This document shows positions 41,501 to 49,300 of a stretch of 64,000 nt of DNA, one piece after another (position 1 is the stretch's first letter; each line of letters starts with the position of its first letter). The translations under genes and the position numbers were made by a program. Source of the DNA: Dryobates pubescens. Taxonomy: Eukaryota; Chordata; Aves; Piciformes; Picidae. The notes below the pieces were generated by a model. It made no database searches. It was not told where the DNA came from and saw nothing but the letters and a program-made list of their open reading frames with translations. Location of the stretch: NCBI RefSeq assembly GCF_014839835.1, contig NC_071642.1:6718052-6782051 (forward strand), read 5' to 3'.

Positions 41501-41826
41501 GGCAGTGCCAGGCTGGCAGGGGGTCCCTGGGCCGCTCTGTGTCTCCCAGGTACCGGGCACTGTACCAGTACCAGCCCCAGAACGCCGACGAGTTGGAGCT
41601 GCTGGAGGGGGACTGCGTGGATGTGCTGCAGCAGTGTGACGATGGCTGGTTCGTGGGTGAGTGCCCACCCGGGTGCCCAGAGCCCCCCTCCCACGATGCT
41701 GGGGCACAGCTTGGCAGCCCCCCCTTTCACCTCTCCTCTCCTTTGATCCCCTTCCCCACCCCAGGTGTGTCCAGGAGGACGCAGAGGTTTGGCACCTTCC
41801 CTGGCAACTACGTGGCACCGGTGTGA
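35387..41826 (+). CDS. SORBS3: Vinexin (sorbin and SH3 domain-containing 3) gene, complete coding region
   Basis: Vinexin is an adaptor of focal adhesions and cell-cell junctions. In this family the SoHo region and SH3 domains link vinculin, flotillin and signalling proteins such as SOS to the actin cytoskeleton. Eighteen coding exons join in continuous phase to 2,031 nt, or 676 aa against 671 in human. Visible parts are the motif [13 protein letters not shown] (about residues 43-56), the SoHo domain [16 protein letters not shown] to [14 protein letters not shown] (about 115-167), a coiled acidic segment [19 protein letters not shown]3-1 (about 359-413), SH3-2 (about 428-488), a Ser/Pro-rich linker, and SH3-3 (about 621-676). 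The start at 35387 is the first in-frame ATG of exon 2 (ggcATGG). A second ATG at 35426 has an equally good context. An internal ATG at 39238 corresponds to the vinexin-beta start. Several introns consist largely of tandem arrays touching splice sites. Confidence 0.95.
35610..35709 (+). CDS. SORBS3: SORBS3 coding exon 3
   Basis: The exon reads [18 protein letters not shown] and is nearly identical in kind to the human VPVIRNGGSNTLNFQFHD. It ends after one base of a Val codon, before gtaccc. Confidence 0.95.
35789..36012 (+). CDS. SORBS3: SORBS3 coding exon 4 (SoHo part 1)
   Basis: The exon reads [12 protein letters not shown] through [18 protein letters not shown] to GMPIASRS. This is the conserved first half of the sorbin-homology domain. 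The donor is gtgagt. Confidence 0.95.
36101..36164 (+). CDS. SORBS3: SORBS3 coding exon 5 (SoHo part 2)
   Basis: The exon reads [19 protein letters not shown] and then LP. It completes the SoHo domain and matches human SVDRPRDWYRRMFQQIHRK. The donor is gtgagt. Confidence 0.96.
36244..36373 (+). CDS. SORBS3: SORBS3 coding exon 6
   Basis: A Pro- and Ser-rich linker from PDWDAQRCP to VPNGLD ends with two bases of a Trp codon. It is low in conservation but phase-compatible on both sides. Confidence 0.88.
36471..36555 (+). CDS. SORBS3: SORBS3 coding exon 7
   Basis: The exon reads [20 protein letters not shown] and then GKSSEPQQ. It corresponds to the human STFNYRPG region. The donor is gtaggg. 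Confidence 0.88.
36643..36684 (+). CDS. SORBS3: SORBS3 coding exon 8, 42-nt micro-exon
   Basis: The fourteen codons read [14 protein letters not shown] and continue into [10 protein letters not shown], matching human QPIEVLLERELAEL. The length is a multiple of three. Confidence 0.9.
36810..36896 (+). CDS. SORBS3: SORBS3 coding exon 9
   Basis: The exon reads [18 protein letters not shown] and [11 protein letters not shown]. The helix matches human LLERELAELSAELDKDLRA. The donor (gtaccc) is the first member of a minisatellite whose every unit repeats the same junction, so the exact 3' boundary could vary. Confidence 0.9.
36897..37556 (+). repeat. Minisatellite of exon 9 donor-like units (ccaggtacccagcaccctg)
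   Basis: About 660 bp is made of roughly 19-bp units, variants of ccaggtacccagcaccctg, some shortened to cccagcaccctg. Each full unit contains CAG|GTACCC, the sequence of the exon 9 donor itself. No in-frame stop occurs in the exon 9 frame through the array, so in principle any unit could serve as a donor. Confidence 0.95.
37890..37924 (+). CDS. SORBS3: SORBS3 coding exon 10, 35-nt micro-exon
   Basis: After the acceptor ctcctctcgcag, the exon reads [11 protein letters not shown] plus two bases, before gtgagt. GSARS is identical to the human segment just before the vinexin-beta start. Its 35-nt length supplies exactly the phase shift needed between exon 9 and exon 11. Confidence 0.85.
38745..39188 (+). 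repeat. Tandem triplication carrying copies of the exon 11 acceptor
   Basis: Three units of about 130-160 bp share gcagcagggttgggag, ggatgtggggctcagcc and ttgttgtcaccccccag. The last unit ends at the real exon 11 acceptor (39188). The earlier ones end at 38897 and 39027 with the same pyrimidine-AG-GA context. Confidence 0.85.
39189..39295 (+). CDS. SORBS3: SORBS3 coding exon 11 with vinexin-beta start
   Basis: In the long form it reads [16 protein letters not shown] and then [19 protein letters not shown]. The ATG at 39238 aligns with the human vinexin-beta start (MADGG), so the short form probably begins here. The other frame from the acceptor hits a stop, which supports the phase supplied by exon 10. 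Confidence 0.88.
39397..39476 (+). CDS. SORBS3: SORBS3 coding exon 12
   Basis: The exon reads [19 protein letters not shown] and ends VRREEKK before gtgagg. The basic end matches human ARREEKKRK just before SH3-1. Confidence 0.93.
39605..39651 (+). CDS. SORBS3: SORBS3 coding exon 13 (start of SH3-1)
   Basis: The exon reads [15 protein letters not shown] plus two bases of Lys. ALYDF-type residues (ARLKFDF) start the first SH3 domain. Confidence 0.95.
40083..40197 (+). CDS. SORBS3: SORBS3 coding exon 14 (SH3-1)
   Basis: The exon reads [19 protein letters not shown] and [19 protein letters not shown]. It contains the acidic RT-loop residues, the binding-pocket Trp, and the terminal FPSNYV of an SH3 fold. 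Confidence 0.97.
40286..40411 (+). CDS. SORBS3: SORBS3 coding exon 15 (end SH3-1, start SH3-2)
   Basis: The exon reads [18 protein letters not shown] and then [20 protein letters not shown], ending FRK. ALALYTF begins the second SH3 domain. The donor gtactg leads directly into a pentamer array. Confidence 0.97.
40412..40840 (+). repeat. TGCCG/TGCCA/TGCTG pentanucleotide array filling intron 15
   Basis: About 85 pentamers (tgccg, tgcca and tgctg) start within ten bases of the exon 15 donor and end about 20 bp before exon 16. A second half with ten-base words (cactctgccatgccatacca) shows higher-order structure. Intron 15 is 447 bp, so it is almost all repeat. Confidence 0.95.
40859..41281 (+). 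CDS. SORBS3: SORBS3 coding exon 16 (SH3-2 and Ser/Pro linker)
   Basis: The exon reads [20 protein letters not shown] and then [15 protein letters not shown], completing SH3-2. A long low-complexity Ser/Pro linker with an uninterrupted Ser run follows (141 codons in total). The linker is less conserved but of similar size to the human one. Confidence 0.96.
41370..41449 (+). CDS. SORBS3: SORBS3 coding exon 17
   Basis: The exon reads [18 protein letters not shown] then NGSEIRWT plus two bases of Pro. IRWTPYRALYQY across the junction matches human IHWTPYRAMYQY. Confidence 0.94.
41550..41656 (+). CDS. SORBS3: SORBS3 coding exon 18 (SH3-3)
   Basis: The exon reads [20 protein letters not shown] and then [15 protein letters not shown], the N-terminal two thirds of the third SH3 domain. 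The donor is gtgagt. Confidence 0.97.
41765..41826 (+). CDS. SORBS3: SORBS3 terminal coding exon
   Basis: The exon reads [19 protein letters not shown] then TGA. This is identical in form to the human C-terminus ([10 protein letters not shown]) and closes SH3-3. Confidence 0.97.
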
Positions 41827-42232
41827 GCCCTGGAGAGGAGGAGCCCGGGGGCGGGGGGGGAAGGTGTTTGCTCCGGTGCCCACTGGCACACCCTGGCCAC
41901 CCTACAGCCCCACCGTGCCCCCCTCCGTGGGCACAAAGTGCCTCCAGCTCCTTCCTGCCTCTGCCAAGGACCAATCCCCCCCAGCATGGATGGATGGGGG
42001 GAGGGGAAGGGGAGGGGGGAAGGGCCTCACCCACCCCCCCCAGTGCCTTAACCTGACCCCCCCACGCTGCTGCCCTGTGCCTTGGCACCCACTCTGGCCG
42101 GTGCCAGGCCTGGCCATGACGGTGGTGACCTCCTGATGCCATGCCCCTTGCCCAGGGGGCAGCTGTGGATTGCTTCTGGTGCCACCATTAAAGCTCAAGC
42201 TCAGCCAAGGCCCAGTCTGGTGGCACTGGGGG
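41827..42232 (+). promoter_or_regulatory. SORBS3: SORBS3 3' UTR and proximal poly(A) signal
   Basis: The sequence after the stop ends near an ATTAAA hexamer at 42187-42192, with GT-rich sequence 15-30 bp beyond. This is the nearest plausible polyadenylation site. The segment from 41875 is duplicated immediately downstream. Confidence 0.7.
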
Positions 42233-42616
42233 AGCCTGGGGGTGAGGAAGTGTTGGCACCGGGTTGGGGGGTGCCCACTGGCACACCCTGGCCACCCTAC
42301 AGCCCCACCGTGCCCCCCTCCATGGGCACAAAGTGCCTCCAGCTCCCTCCTGCCTCTGCCAAGGACCAATCCCCCCCAGCATGGATGGATGGTGGTGGGG
42401 GAGGGGGAAAGGGCTCCACCCCCCCAGTGCCTTAACCTGACCCCCCCCACGCTGCTGCCCGGTGCCTTGGCACCCACTCTGGCCGGTGCCAGGCCTGGCC
42501 ATGACGATGGTGACCTCCTGATGCCATGCCCCTTGCCCAGGGGGCAGCTGTGGATTGCTCCTGGTGCCACCATTAAAGCTCAAGCTCAGCCAAGGCCCAG
42601 TCTGGTGGCACTGGGG
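41875..42616 (+). repeat. Tandem duplication of the SORBS3 3' end, two copies of about 350 bp
   Basis: Copy 1 (41875-42232) and copy 2 (42270-42616) share gtgcccactggcacaccctg through to caaggcccagtctggtggca at high identity, differing by a few substitutions and small indels. Both carry ATTAAA (42187 and 42572). Confidence 0.93.
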
Positions 42617-42619
42617 GGG

Positions 42620-44130
42620 TGGGTGGCGAGGGTGTGAGGAGTGGGGGCTGGGATGGTGCCCACTGGCAGGTGTGGGGTACTGGGGGGGGCTGTGGGGGTG
42701 CCCATGGGGTCATCAGGCTGGGTGGTGGGCACCTGGTGCTGGGCAGGGTTGCAGAGGTGCAGGGCAGGGGGGGGGAGGGGGGCTGCAGGAGTGGGACCTG
42801 CACTGCAAGTGGGTGGGTGGGGGGCAGCAGTGGGGGCTATGGGGGTGCAGTGGTGCTGGGGGGGGGCTGCAGGGAGGCAGCAGTGGGGGCTATGGGGGTG
42901 CAGTGGTGCTGGGGGGAGCTGCAGGGGGGCAGCAGTGGGGGCTATGGGGGTGCAGTGGTGCTGGGGGGGGCTGCAGGGAGGCAGCAGTGGGGGGCATGGG
43001 GGTGCAGTGGTGCTGGGGGGGCTGCAGGGAGGCAGCAGTGGGGGCTATGGGGGTGCAGTGGTGCTGGGGGGGCTGCAGGGAGGCAGCAGTGGGGGCTATG
43101 GGGGTGCAGTGGTGCTGGGGGGGGCTGCAGGGAGGCAGCAGTGGGGGGCATGGGGGTGCAGTGGTGCTGGGGGGGCTGCAGGGAGGCAGCAGTGGGGGCT
43201 ATGGGGGTGCAGTGGTGCTGGGGGGGGCTGCAGGGAGGCAGCAGTGGGGGCTATGGGGGTGCAGTGGTGCTGGGGGGGGCTGCAGGGGGGCAGCAGTGGG
43301 GGCTATGGGGGTGCAGTGGTGCTGGGGGGGGCTGCAGGGGGGCAGCAGTGGGGGCTATGGGGGTGCAGTGGTGCTGGGGGGGGCTGCAGGGAGGCAGCAG
43401 TGGGGGGCATGGGGGTGCAGTGGTGCTGGGGGGGGCTGCAGGGAGGCAGCAGTGGGGGCTATGGGGGTGCAGTGGTGCTGGGGGGCGCTGCAGGGAGGCA
43501 GCAGTGGGGGCTATGGGGGTGCAGTGGTGCTGGGGGGGGGCTGCAGGGAGGCAGCAGTGGGGGCTATGGGGGTGCAGTGGTGCTGGGGGGCGCTGCAGGG
43601 AGGCAGCAGTGGGGGCTATGGGGGTGCAGTGGTGCTGGGGGGGGCTGCAGGGAGGCAGCAGTGGGGGCTATGGGGGTGCAGTGGTGCTGGTAGGGATGCA
43701 AAGGGCCCTAATGGGCTGTATCAGTGCTGGGGGGGGGTTTGCAATGGTGCATGGGGGGCTGCAGGGGTGGTTGCAGGGTTGCATAAAGTCCTGTGGGGCT
43801 GCAGTGGTGCCCATGGGGGGGTTGCAGCAGTGAGTGGGGGGGCTGCAACAGGACACGTGGGGCTGCAGTGGTGCCCACGGCTGGCTGCAGTGATGCATGG
43901 GGGCTGCAGGAGGGCACCGAGGGCTTTGCATGTGGGGCTGCAATGGGACGGAAGGGGCCGCGGCAGTGCCCCGGGGGGGCCGGGGGTCGCAGCGCTGCCT
44001 GCCGTGCTGGAGGGACACGGGGGGTGTGATGCCACAGCGCTGTGCCAGCTCCCGGGGCAGTCAGCAGACGCTCCCTGGGACCCCCCTACAAGCCGAGGGG
44101 GACCCTCCCCTGGGCATCGCCCCGTGCCAG
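42620..44130. other. Intergenic: SORBS3 to PDLIM2
   Basis: The interval is almost entirely minisatellite (next entry), followed by diverged relatives such as ggggctgcagtggtgccca up to about 43960. No gene is seen. Long frames on both strands are repeat artefacts. Confidence 0.75.
42820..43692 (+). repeat. 51-54-bp minisatellite, about 16 units
   Basis: Units contain gctgcagggaggcagcagtg then ggggctatgggggtgcagtg and gtgctgggg. Length varies mainly in the final G run. Unit variants (ctatgg or gcatgg; gggagg or gggggg) are interspersed. Confidence 0.95.
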
Positions 44131-44139
44131 TTCCCTGCT

Positions 44140-44336
44140 CCCCGCTCCGAGCCGTGCCCGGTCCCCGTCCGCCCCGTCGGGGCAATCGGTGCCCGCAGAC
44201 GGCGCTGCGGAGTCTCCTCCCGGCCCGGCCCGGCCCCGCCGGGCTCCGCCGGCCCCTTCCGAGGGGGAGGTGCCGCTGCCGGGGCCGTCCTCGGTTCCGC
44301 CGCCCCACGGGGGCTGCCCGGCTCGGCCGCCCACCG
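44140..44336 (+). promoter_or_regulatory. PDLIM2: Probable PDLIM2 CpG-island promoter and first non-coding exon
   Basis: A dense CpG segment ends in the junction cgcccaccg|gtgagt (44336/44337). It precedes the first coding exon by about 1.9 kb. No ATG is in phase, so the exon is presumed 5' UTR. The exact transcription start is not visible. Confidence 0.55.
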
Positions 44337-45227
44337 GTGAGTGCTCCCGGGGGGGGGATGGATGCGAGGGGTTCCGGGGGGGGCTACCAGTGCCCGGCCC
44401 TCGGCGATGCTGCTCTCGGGGGTGCCGGTTCTCGAGCCTCGGGGTTGCAGAACTCGGGGGTGCCGCTGCCCGACCCCTGGGGGTGCAGCCCTCGGGGGTC
44501 CCGGGGGGGAGTGGAGGGCTGCTCGGAGTGCTGCTCGCCCAGGGAGGGGAGGCGTTTTAGGGGGGCGCAGGCAGCCCCTGTGTCCCCAAGTCCCCTGCGC
44601 CTGCTGGCATCTCCTGTCACCCGCCGTCACGGGGTGCCAGGGGGCAGTGCCAGCTGCCGGAGCCACAAAGGCATCGCTGTGAGCCGGGGAGGGGACCTGG
44701 ACCTAGCTGGGGACCGAGGTGAGGGGGTAGGGGGCAAAGGTAGTGGGGGGGAGTGGGAGAGTTGGGGGGGGGAGGGCGGGCAGGAGATGGAAAAGGGATG
44801 CGGGGGGTTGGAGAGAGAGGGCAGAGGTTGGACAGGGAGGTGGAGGGGACAGGGAAGAGGTGCAGGGAATGGAAGAGGGTGCGAGGGACAGGAGAGGTGG
44901 GGGGCAAGGGACAGAGCAGGGGTGCAGGGGACAGAGCTGGAGTGCAGGGGACAGAGGAGGGGTGCAGGGGACAGAGCAGGGGTGCAGGACTGCTGGAGGG
45001 GTCCGGGAGTTGTGCCCAGCTGGATTTTGGGGTCCTAGGGGGGCATCAGGAGGTGGCTGGCCGAGGGATGCTGAGCGGAGCCGGGTCGTGGGCAGGGGGT
45101 TTGGGCTTTCCTCCCCGGTGCTTCGAAGCCCAGCCCAGGAAATTCTTCCGGGCAGCCTCTCAAGACCCTCTTTGTGCGCTTGGGATGTTTAAAATGCCTT
45201 CCCCGGCGGCTGCGGACGGGGGGTGCT

Positions 45228-45400
45228 GAGCTCCTGCTGCCCCCCCCCCGGGGGGTGCTGAGCTCCTGCTGCCCGCCCCGGGGGGTGCTGAGCTCCTGCT
45301 GCCCCTCCCGGGGGGTACTGAGCTCCTGCTGCCCTCCCCGGGGGGTGCTGAGCTCCTGCTGCCCCTCCCGGGGGGTACTGAGCTCCTGCTGCCCCCCCGG
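45228..45400 (+). repeat. 30-bp tandem repeat, 6 units
   Basis: Units of ggggggtgctgagctcctgc and then tgcccctccc repeat within PDLIM2 intron 1. Confidence 0.92.
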
Positions 45401-46238
45401 GGCTCTGCCGCCGGCCGCCGGGGGACAGGATGGGGCCGAGCCGGTGCGGAGCAGCCGGGCAGGGAGCCGCGATGGCAGCGCCGGTGACGGCTCGGGGGAG
45501 GGGGCTGCTCCTTCCTTCTCGTCCCACCCAAGCCAAGCGCTGCCGTGGGCACCCCGGGGGACCCTCAGCATCCTCCTGGCGGTGAGGGCTGGCTGCAGGA
45601 TGAAGGGCTCAGGGTGGTCCTCGCAGCCCCGTCCGGACCCTTGCCCAGGCCCTCCGCCGGATCCTCCCCAGCGCTTGGCTGCCCTGGCAGCCACATCGTC
45701 CCCTCCAAGCCCTGCTGGCTCGGCTGTGCCATGCCGCAAGCCACCAGCCCGGCTGCCAAGGCCTCGCTGGTTTCCTGCCATCCCCTGGGGACGGTAGGGG
45801 AGCAGCAGGGTGACCTCGCCTGCCCCCTCCCCGCTGCCCACACCACCGGGGGGCCCCTGGGGACCCCAGGACCCCCTTGCCCCTGGGTCCCTCTCGTGCT
45901 CAGGCTGAGGCTGGCAGAGGAGGAAGCCACCAGCACCAGCCGGGGCTGGGGGGGTACCAGGGCAGCGAGAGAGGAAGCAGCGGTGGCTGCCCTCACCCTG
46001 CCGTGCCACCAGCTCCCGGGTCCCCTCCCCGGAAGGAAGGCGCCGCCAGGCTCCAGCACCCCGCGCTGGGCACCTTTGGGGTGCGGGGCTGGGGGGCGGT
46101 GGCAACAGGGAGAGCCTTTGGTGGGCTCTGCTGCGTGGAGGGAGGGAGGAAGAAGGCTCTCCTCTCCCTCACCTCCCCCCCCCCCCCCCCCAAACTTTGC
46201 CACCGCGGCTCTCTGCCTGCCCAGAGCCCCCTCCTGCC

Positions 46239-46331
46239 ATGCCGGTGACAGTGACCTTGCCCGGGCCGGCCCCCTGGGGCTTCCGCATCGCCGGGGGAAG
46301 GGATTTCGGGAAGCCCATCACCGTCTCCAAG
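46239..46331 (+). CDS. PDLIM2: PDLIM2 first coding exon (PDZ part 1)
   Basis: The exon follows the acceptor ctgcccag at 46224. It reads [20 protein letters not shown] and then [11 protein letters not shown]. The conserved [12 protein letters not shown] is the PDZ peptide-binding loop of the PDLIM family. The donor is gtagga. Confidence 0.96.
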
Positions 46332-49300
46332 GTAGGAGCCCCCCCGCCGCGGCCCCGGGGAAGGCTGCGGGGATGCTGAGGCCGGCAGCGGGCTGGGCTG
46401 GGCTGCTCCGGGCAGCGGATCCTGTTTATCCTCCTGCAGCGATCCTGCTCCGTGGGAACGTCCCCACGGGTGGGTGACAGTGGAGGGGGGGTGGGGGGGG
46501 GTGGGGAATTGTGCCACTGGGCCGGGCTGAGCTTCCGAGTGTTGTTGTGGCGGCCTTGGACCCCTCCTCCCTCCCCGGGCGGAGAGCCTGGCGCCCGACT
46601 GGCACAGCCGTGGGGATCCTGGGGGGTGGGAGAGCCCTGGCAGGGTGGCAGCTGGGCACCAACACCCAGCTGGCTGCACCCAGCTGTGTGTGTGCCAGGC
46701 TGTGGTGATGTGGGGAGCTGCAACAGGACGTGCGGGGCTGCAAGGGTGCCCCCACGGGGAGCTGCAGTGGTGGCTGTGGGGCTGCAGTGGGACATGCAGG
46801 GTGCACGTGGGAGGGCTGGGGGTGTGTGGGGGGCGCTGCCCTCCAAGATAACAGCAGGGCCGTGCCCCTGCCCCCTCCTCTGTGGAGGTGGCAGAGCAGG
46901 GGAAGGCAGCCGGGGCTGACCTGCGGCCGGGGGACGTCATTGTCACCATCAACGGGGAGAGCACGGCCGAGATGCTCAACGTGGAGGCACAGAACAAGAT
47001 CAGGAGGAGCCCTGGGGAGCTGCAGCTGCAGGTGGAGAGGTAGGGGAGCTGTGCTGAGTGGCAGGGTGGGTGCCAGCCCGGGTGCTTGGCTCCCCAGCCC
47101 TGTCCCCAGGCGGGTTAGGGTCCCCCAGCCCCGTGCTGGTTTTCCCCTCCAGCGACTCTTGGGGCTGTGCCACCCCCGCGGGACTCTGTCCCAGCTCTGT
47201 AATTAAAGAGTCAGGCAGTAATGAGGCCAAGCAGCTCTGGCAGCCGTTACCTGGTGGACTGGTCCCAGCTGGGGGCCTGGAGCTGCTGCTGCTTCTTGCC
47301 TCTTCCCCGAGGGGAGGGGGAGGGGGCGCTACAAGGGGGTGGTTGTGCACGGGGGGCTGCAGGCTCCCGGGGCAGATTCAGGCCCCACCAACATTCTCCC
47401 TTGGTCCCTAGGTCCCTGATGCCACCCTCCAGCCACACCAACGGGGACACATCACCAGAGAGGCTGGCCACACGCTTCCAGGTGAGCCCTGGGCAGCTCC
47501 TGCACCCCCTCAGACCCCCACCCAGGGCTGACTTCAGCTCCTGGCATCTCCCCTGACGCCCACCCAGGGCTGATTTCAGCTCCTGGCATCTCCCTCCCCC
47601 TCCTCCCAGGACACAATGCAGATGCAGGACAAGAGCCAGGGCACCCTAAGGGCATCCTGCCCCAGCCTGGCATCCCACAGCTCCCTGCCTGGCAGTGGCA
47701 GGTAAGGCTGGACCTGGCTGTGTGCAGGGCTAGGGGGTGGGCAGGGGTCTGGGCAGGGCCAGGGGCTCTGCTGATGGCTCCATCCTCTTCCCCACAGCTC
47801 ACAGCTCCTGGAGGAGGAGTTCACCTCTCCCAGCCTTGACCAGGTGAGCAGGAGCTGGGGGGGCTGTGTGGGGCCAGGAGGAGATGCTGGGAGGTCATCT
47901 GTGCCCTGCCCCCCCCAAAACTGTCTCCTTTTGCAGTCCCAAACCATTGCCCTGTGGAACCCCAAGCCATCACCTCTTACAGCCTCCAAGCCTCTCCCTC
48001 TCCAGCTCCAAACCATCTCCCTTTGCACCCCTACAGCACCCCCTTTGCAAGCCCAAACCTTTACCCTCTTCAGCCCTACACCTTTGCCCTTTGGAACCCC
48101 AAACCATCATCCTTTGAGCCCCAAACCATCACCTCTTGCAGCCCTACACCTTCAACCTTTTGCAGCCCCAAACCATCCTTCTCTGAGCTCCAAACCACCT
48201 CCCTCTGAGCCCCAAATCCACCTCCCTCTGAGCCCCAAATCCACCTCCCTCTGAGCCCCAAACCCGCCTCCCTCTGAGCCCCAAATCCACCCTTCCTTTG
48301 AGCCCAAACCACCTCCCTCTGAGCCCCAATCCACATCCCTCTGAGCCCCAAACCATCCCCCTCTGAGCCCCACACCACCACCCTTTGGACCCCCCAGACC
48401 AAAACGGGTCTGGGGTCTTTCCATCCCCACTGCCCCACGATCTCCCAGCCCTGCTCTCCCTCAAGGGCCACTCTTGTGGTGCCACCTGCCCAGCACGCTG
48501 GCCCTGGCCCTGGCACACCTGGCCGGGGATGATTTGCTTTGCTCCATGCCTCTTGGCACCGGCGCCTGCCTGGGGAGCCCAAACCAGTTCGGGGAGGCGC
48601 AGCCCAGCCCCTGCCAGCCCCAGAGGACTTGGGGCGTTGGCAGGGCAGGGACCCACGGCCCGGCGTCCCCCCGGCAGCGCCCTCTGTGCCCCGGGGCGCA
48701 GGGCTGGGATGCCCTGGGGGTCGGGGGGGGTTGGGATGCCTCCCTGGGCTGCCCAAACCGGTCCCGGGATGCCTGCAGCCTCCCAGTTCCTTCCCGCCGT
48801 GGCTCTGGGCGGCTGCTGAACCCCCACGGGGCAGCCGCTGGCTCCGGGGCTGGAGTCTCCCTCCTCTCCTTCTCCTCCTCCTTCTCCTCCCTTCCCAGTT
48901 TTCCTTTTTCTTGTTTTTCAAGCCCAAATTGGGAAGCGGTGGTGGCTCCGGGCTGAGCCCTTCCCAGCTGCCTTTGGCCGCAGCTTCAAGCCACCCCCTT
49001 GGCTCCCGCAGCTCCTTTGCTCCCTCCCCGGCTCCTTAGCTGCTTTGGGGCCAGCCCTGGAGAGTCCTGGCCAGTCCCGGACCCACCCCAGGGTGGTCCA
49101 TGGGGCTGGGAAGGGGCTGCTGCTTTGCCCAGCCCCCTCCTCCCCCCGGAAAAGCCCCCCCCCCCGCCATGGTTCTTGGTGGCACTGGTGGGGACGACCC
49201 CAAGGCTCCAGCTCCACCCGCGCCTGATTTTAACTCTTCCTTCACCTCCCTCTGACCTCACAGAGCCCTTTTCCATCTCTGGGGGGATGGGGGTGCAGGC

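Noticed and set aside
42555-45038. An 827-codon open frame on the + strand
   Set aside because: It runs through the 51-54-bp G-rich minisatellite and the PDLIM2 promoter, has only Gly/Trp/Gln repeat composition, and overlaps other long frames. It is a repeat artefact.
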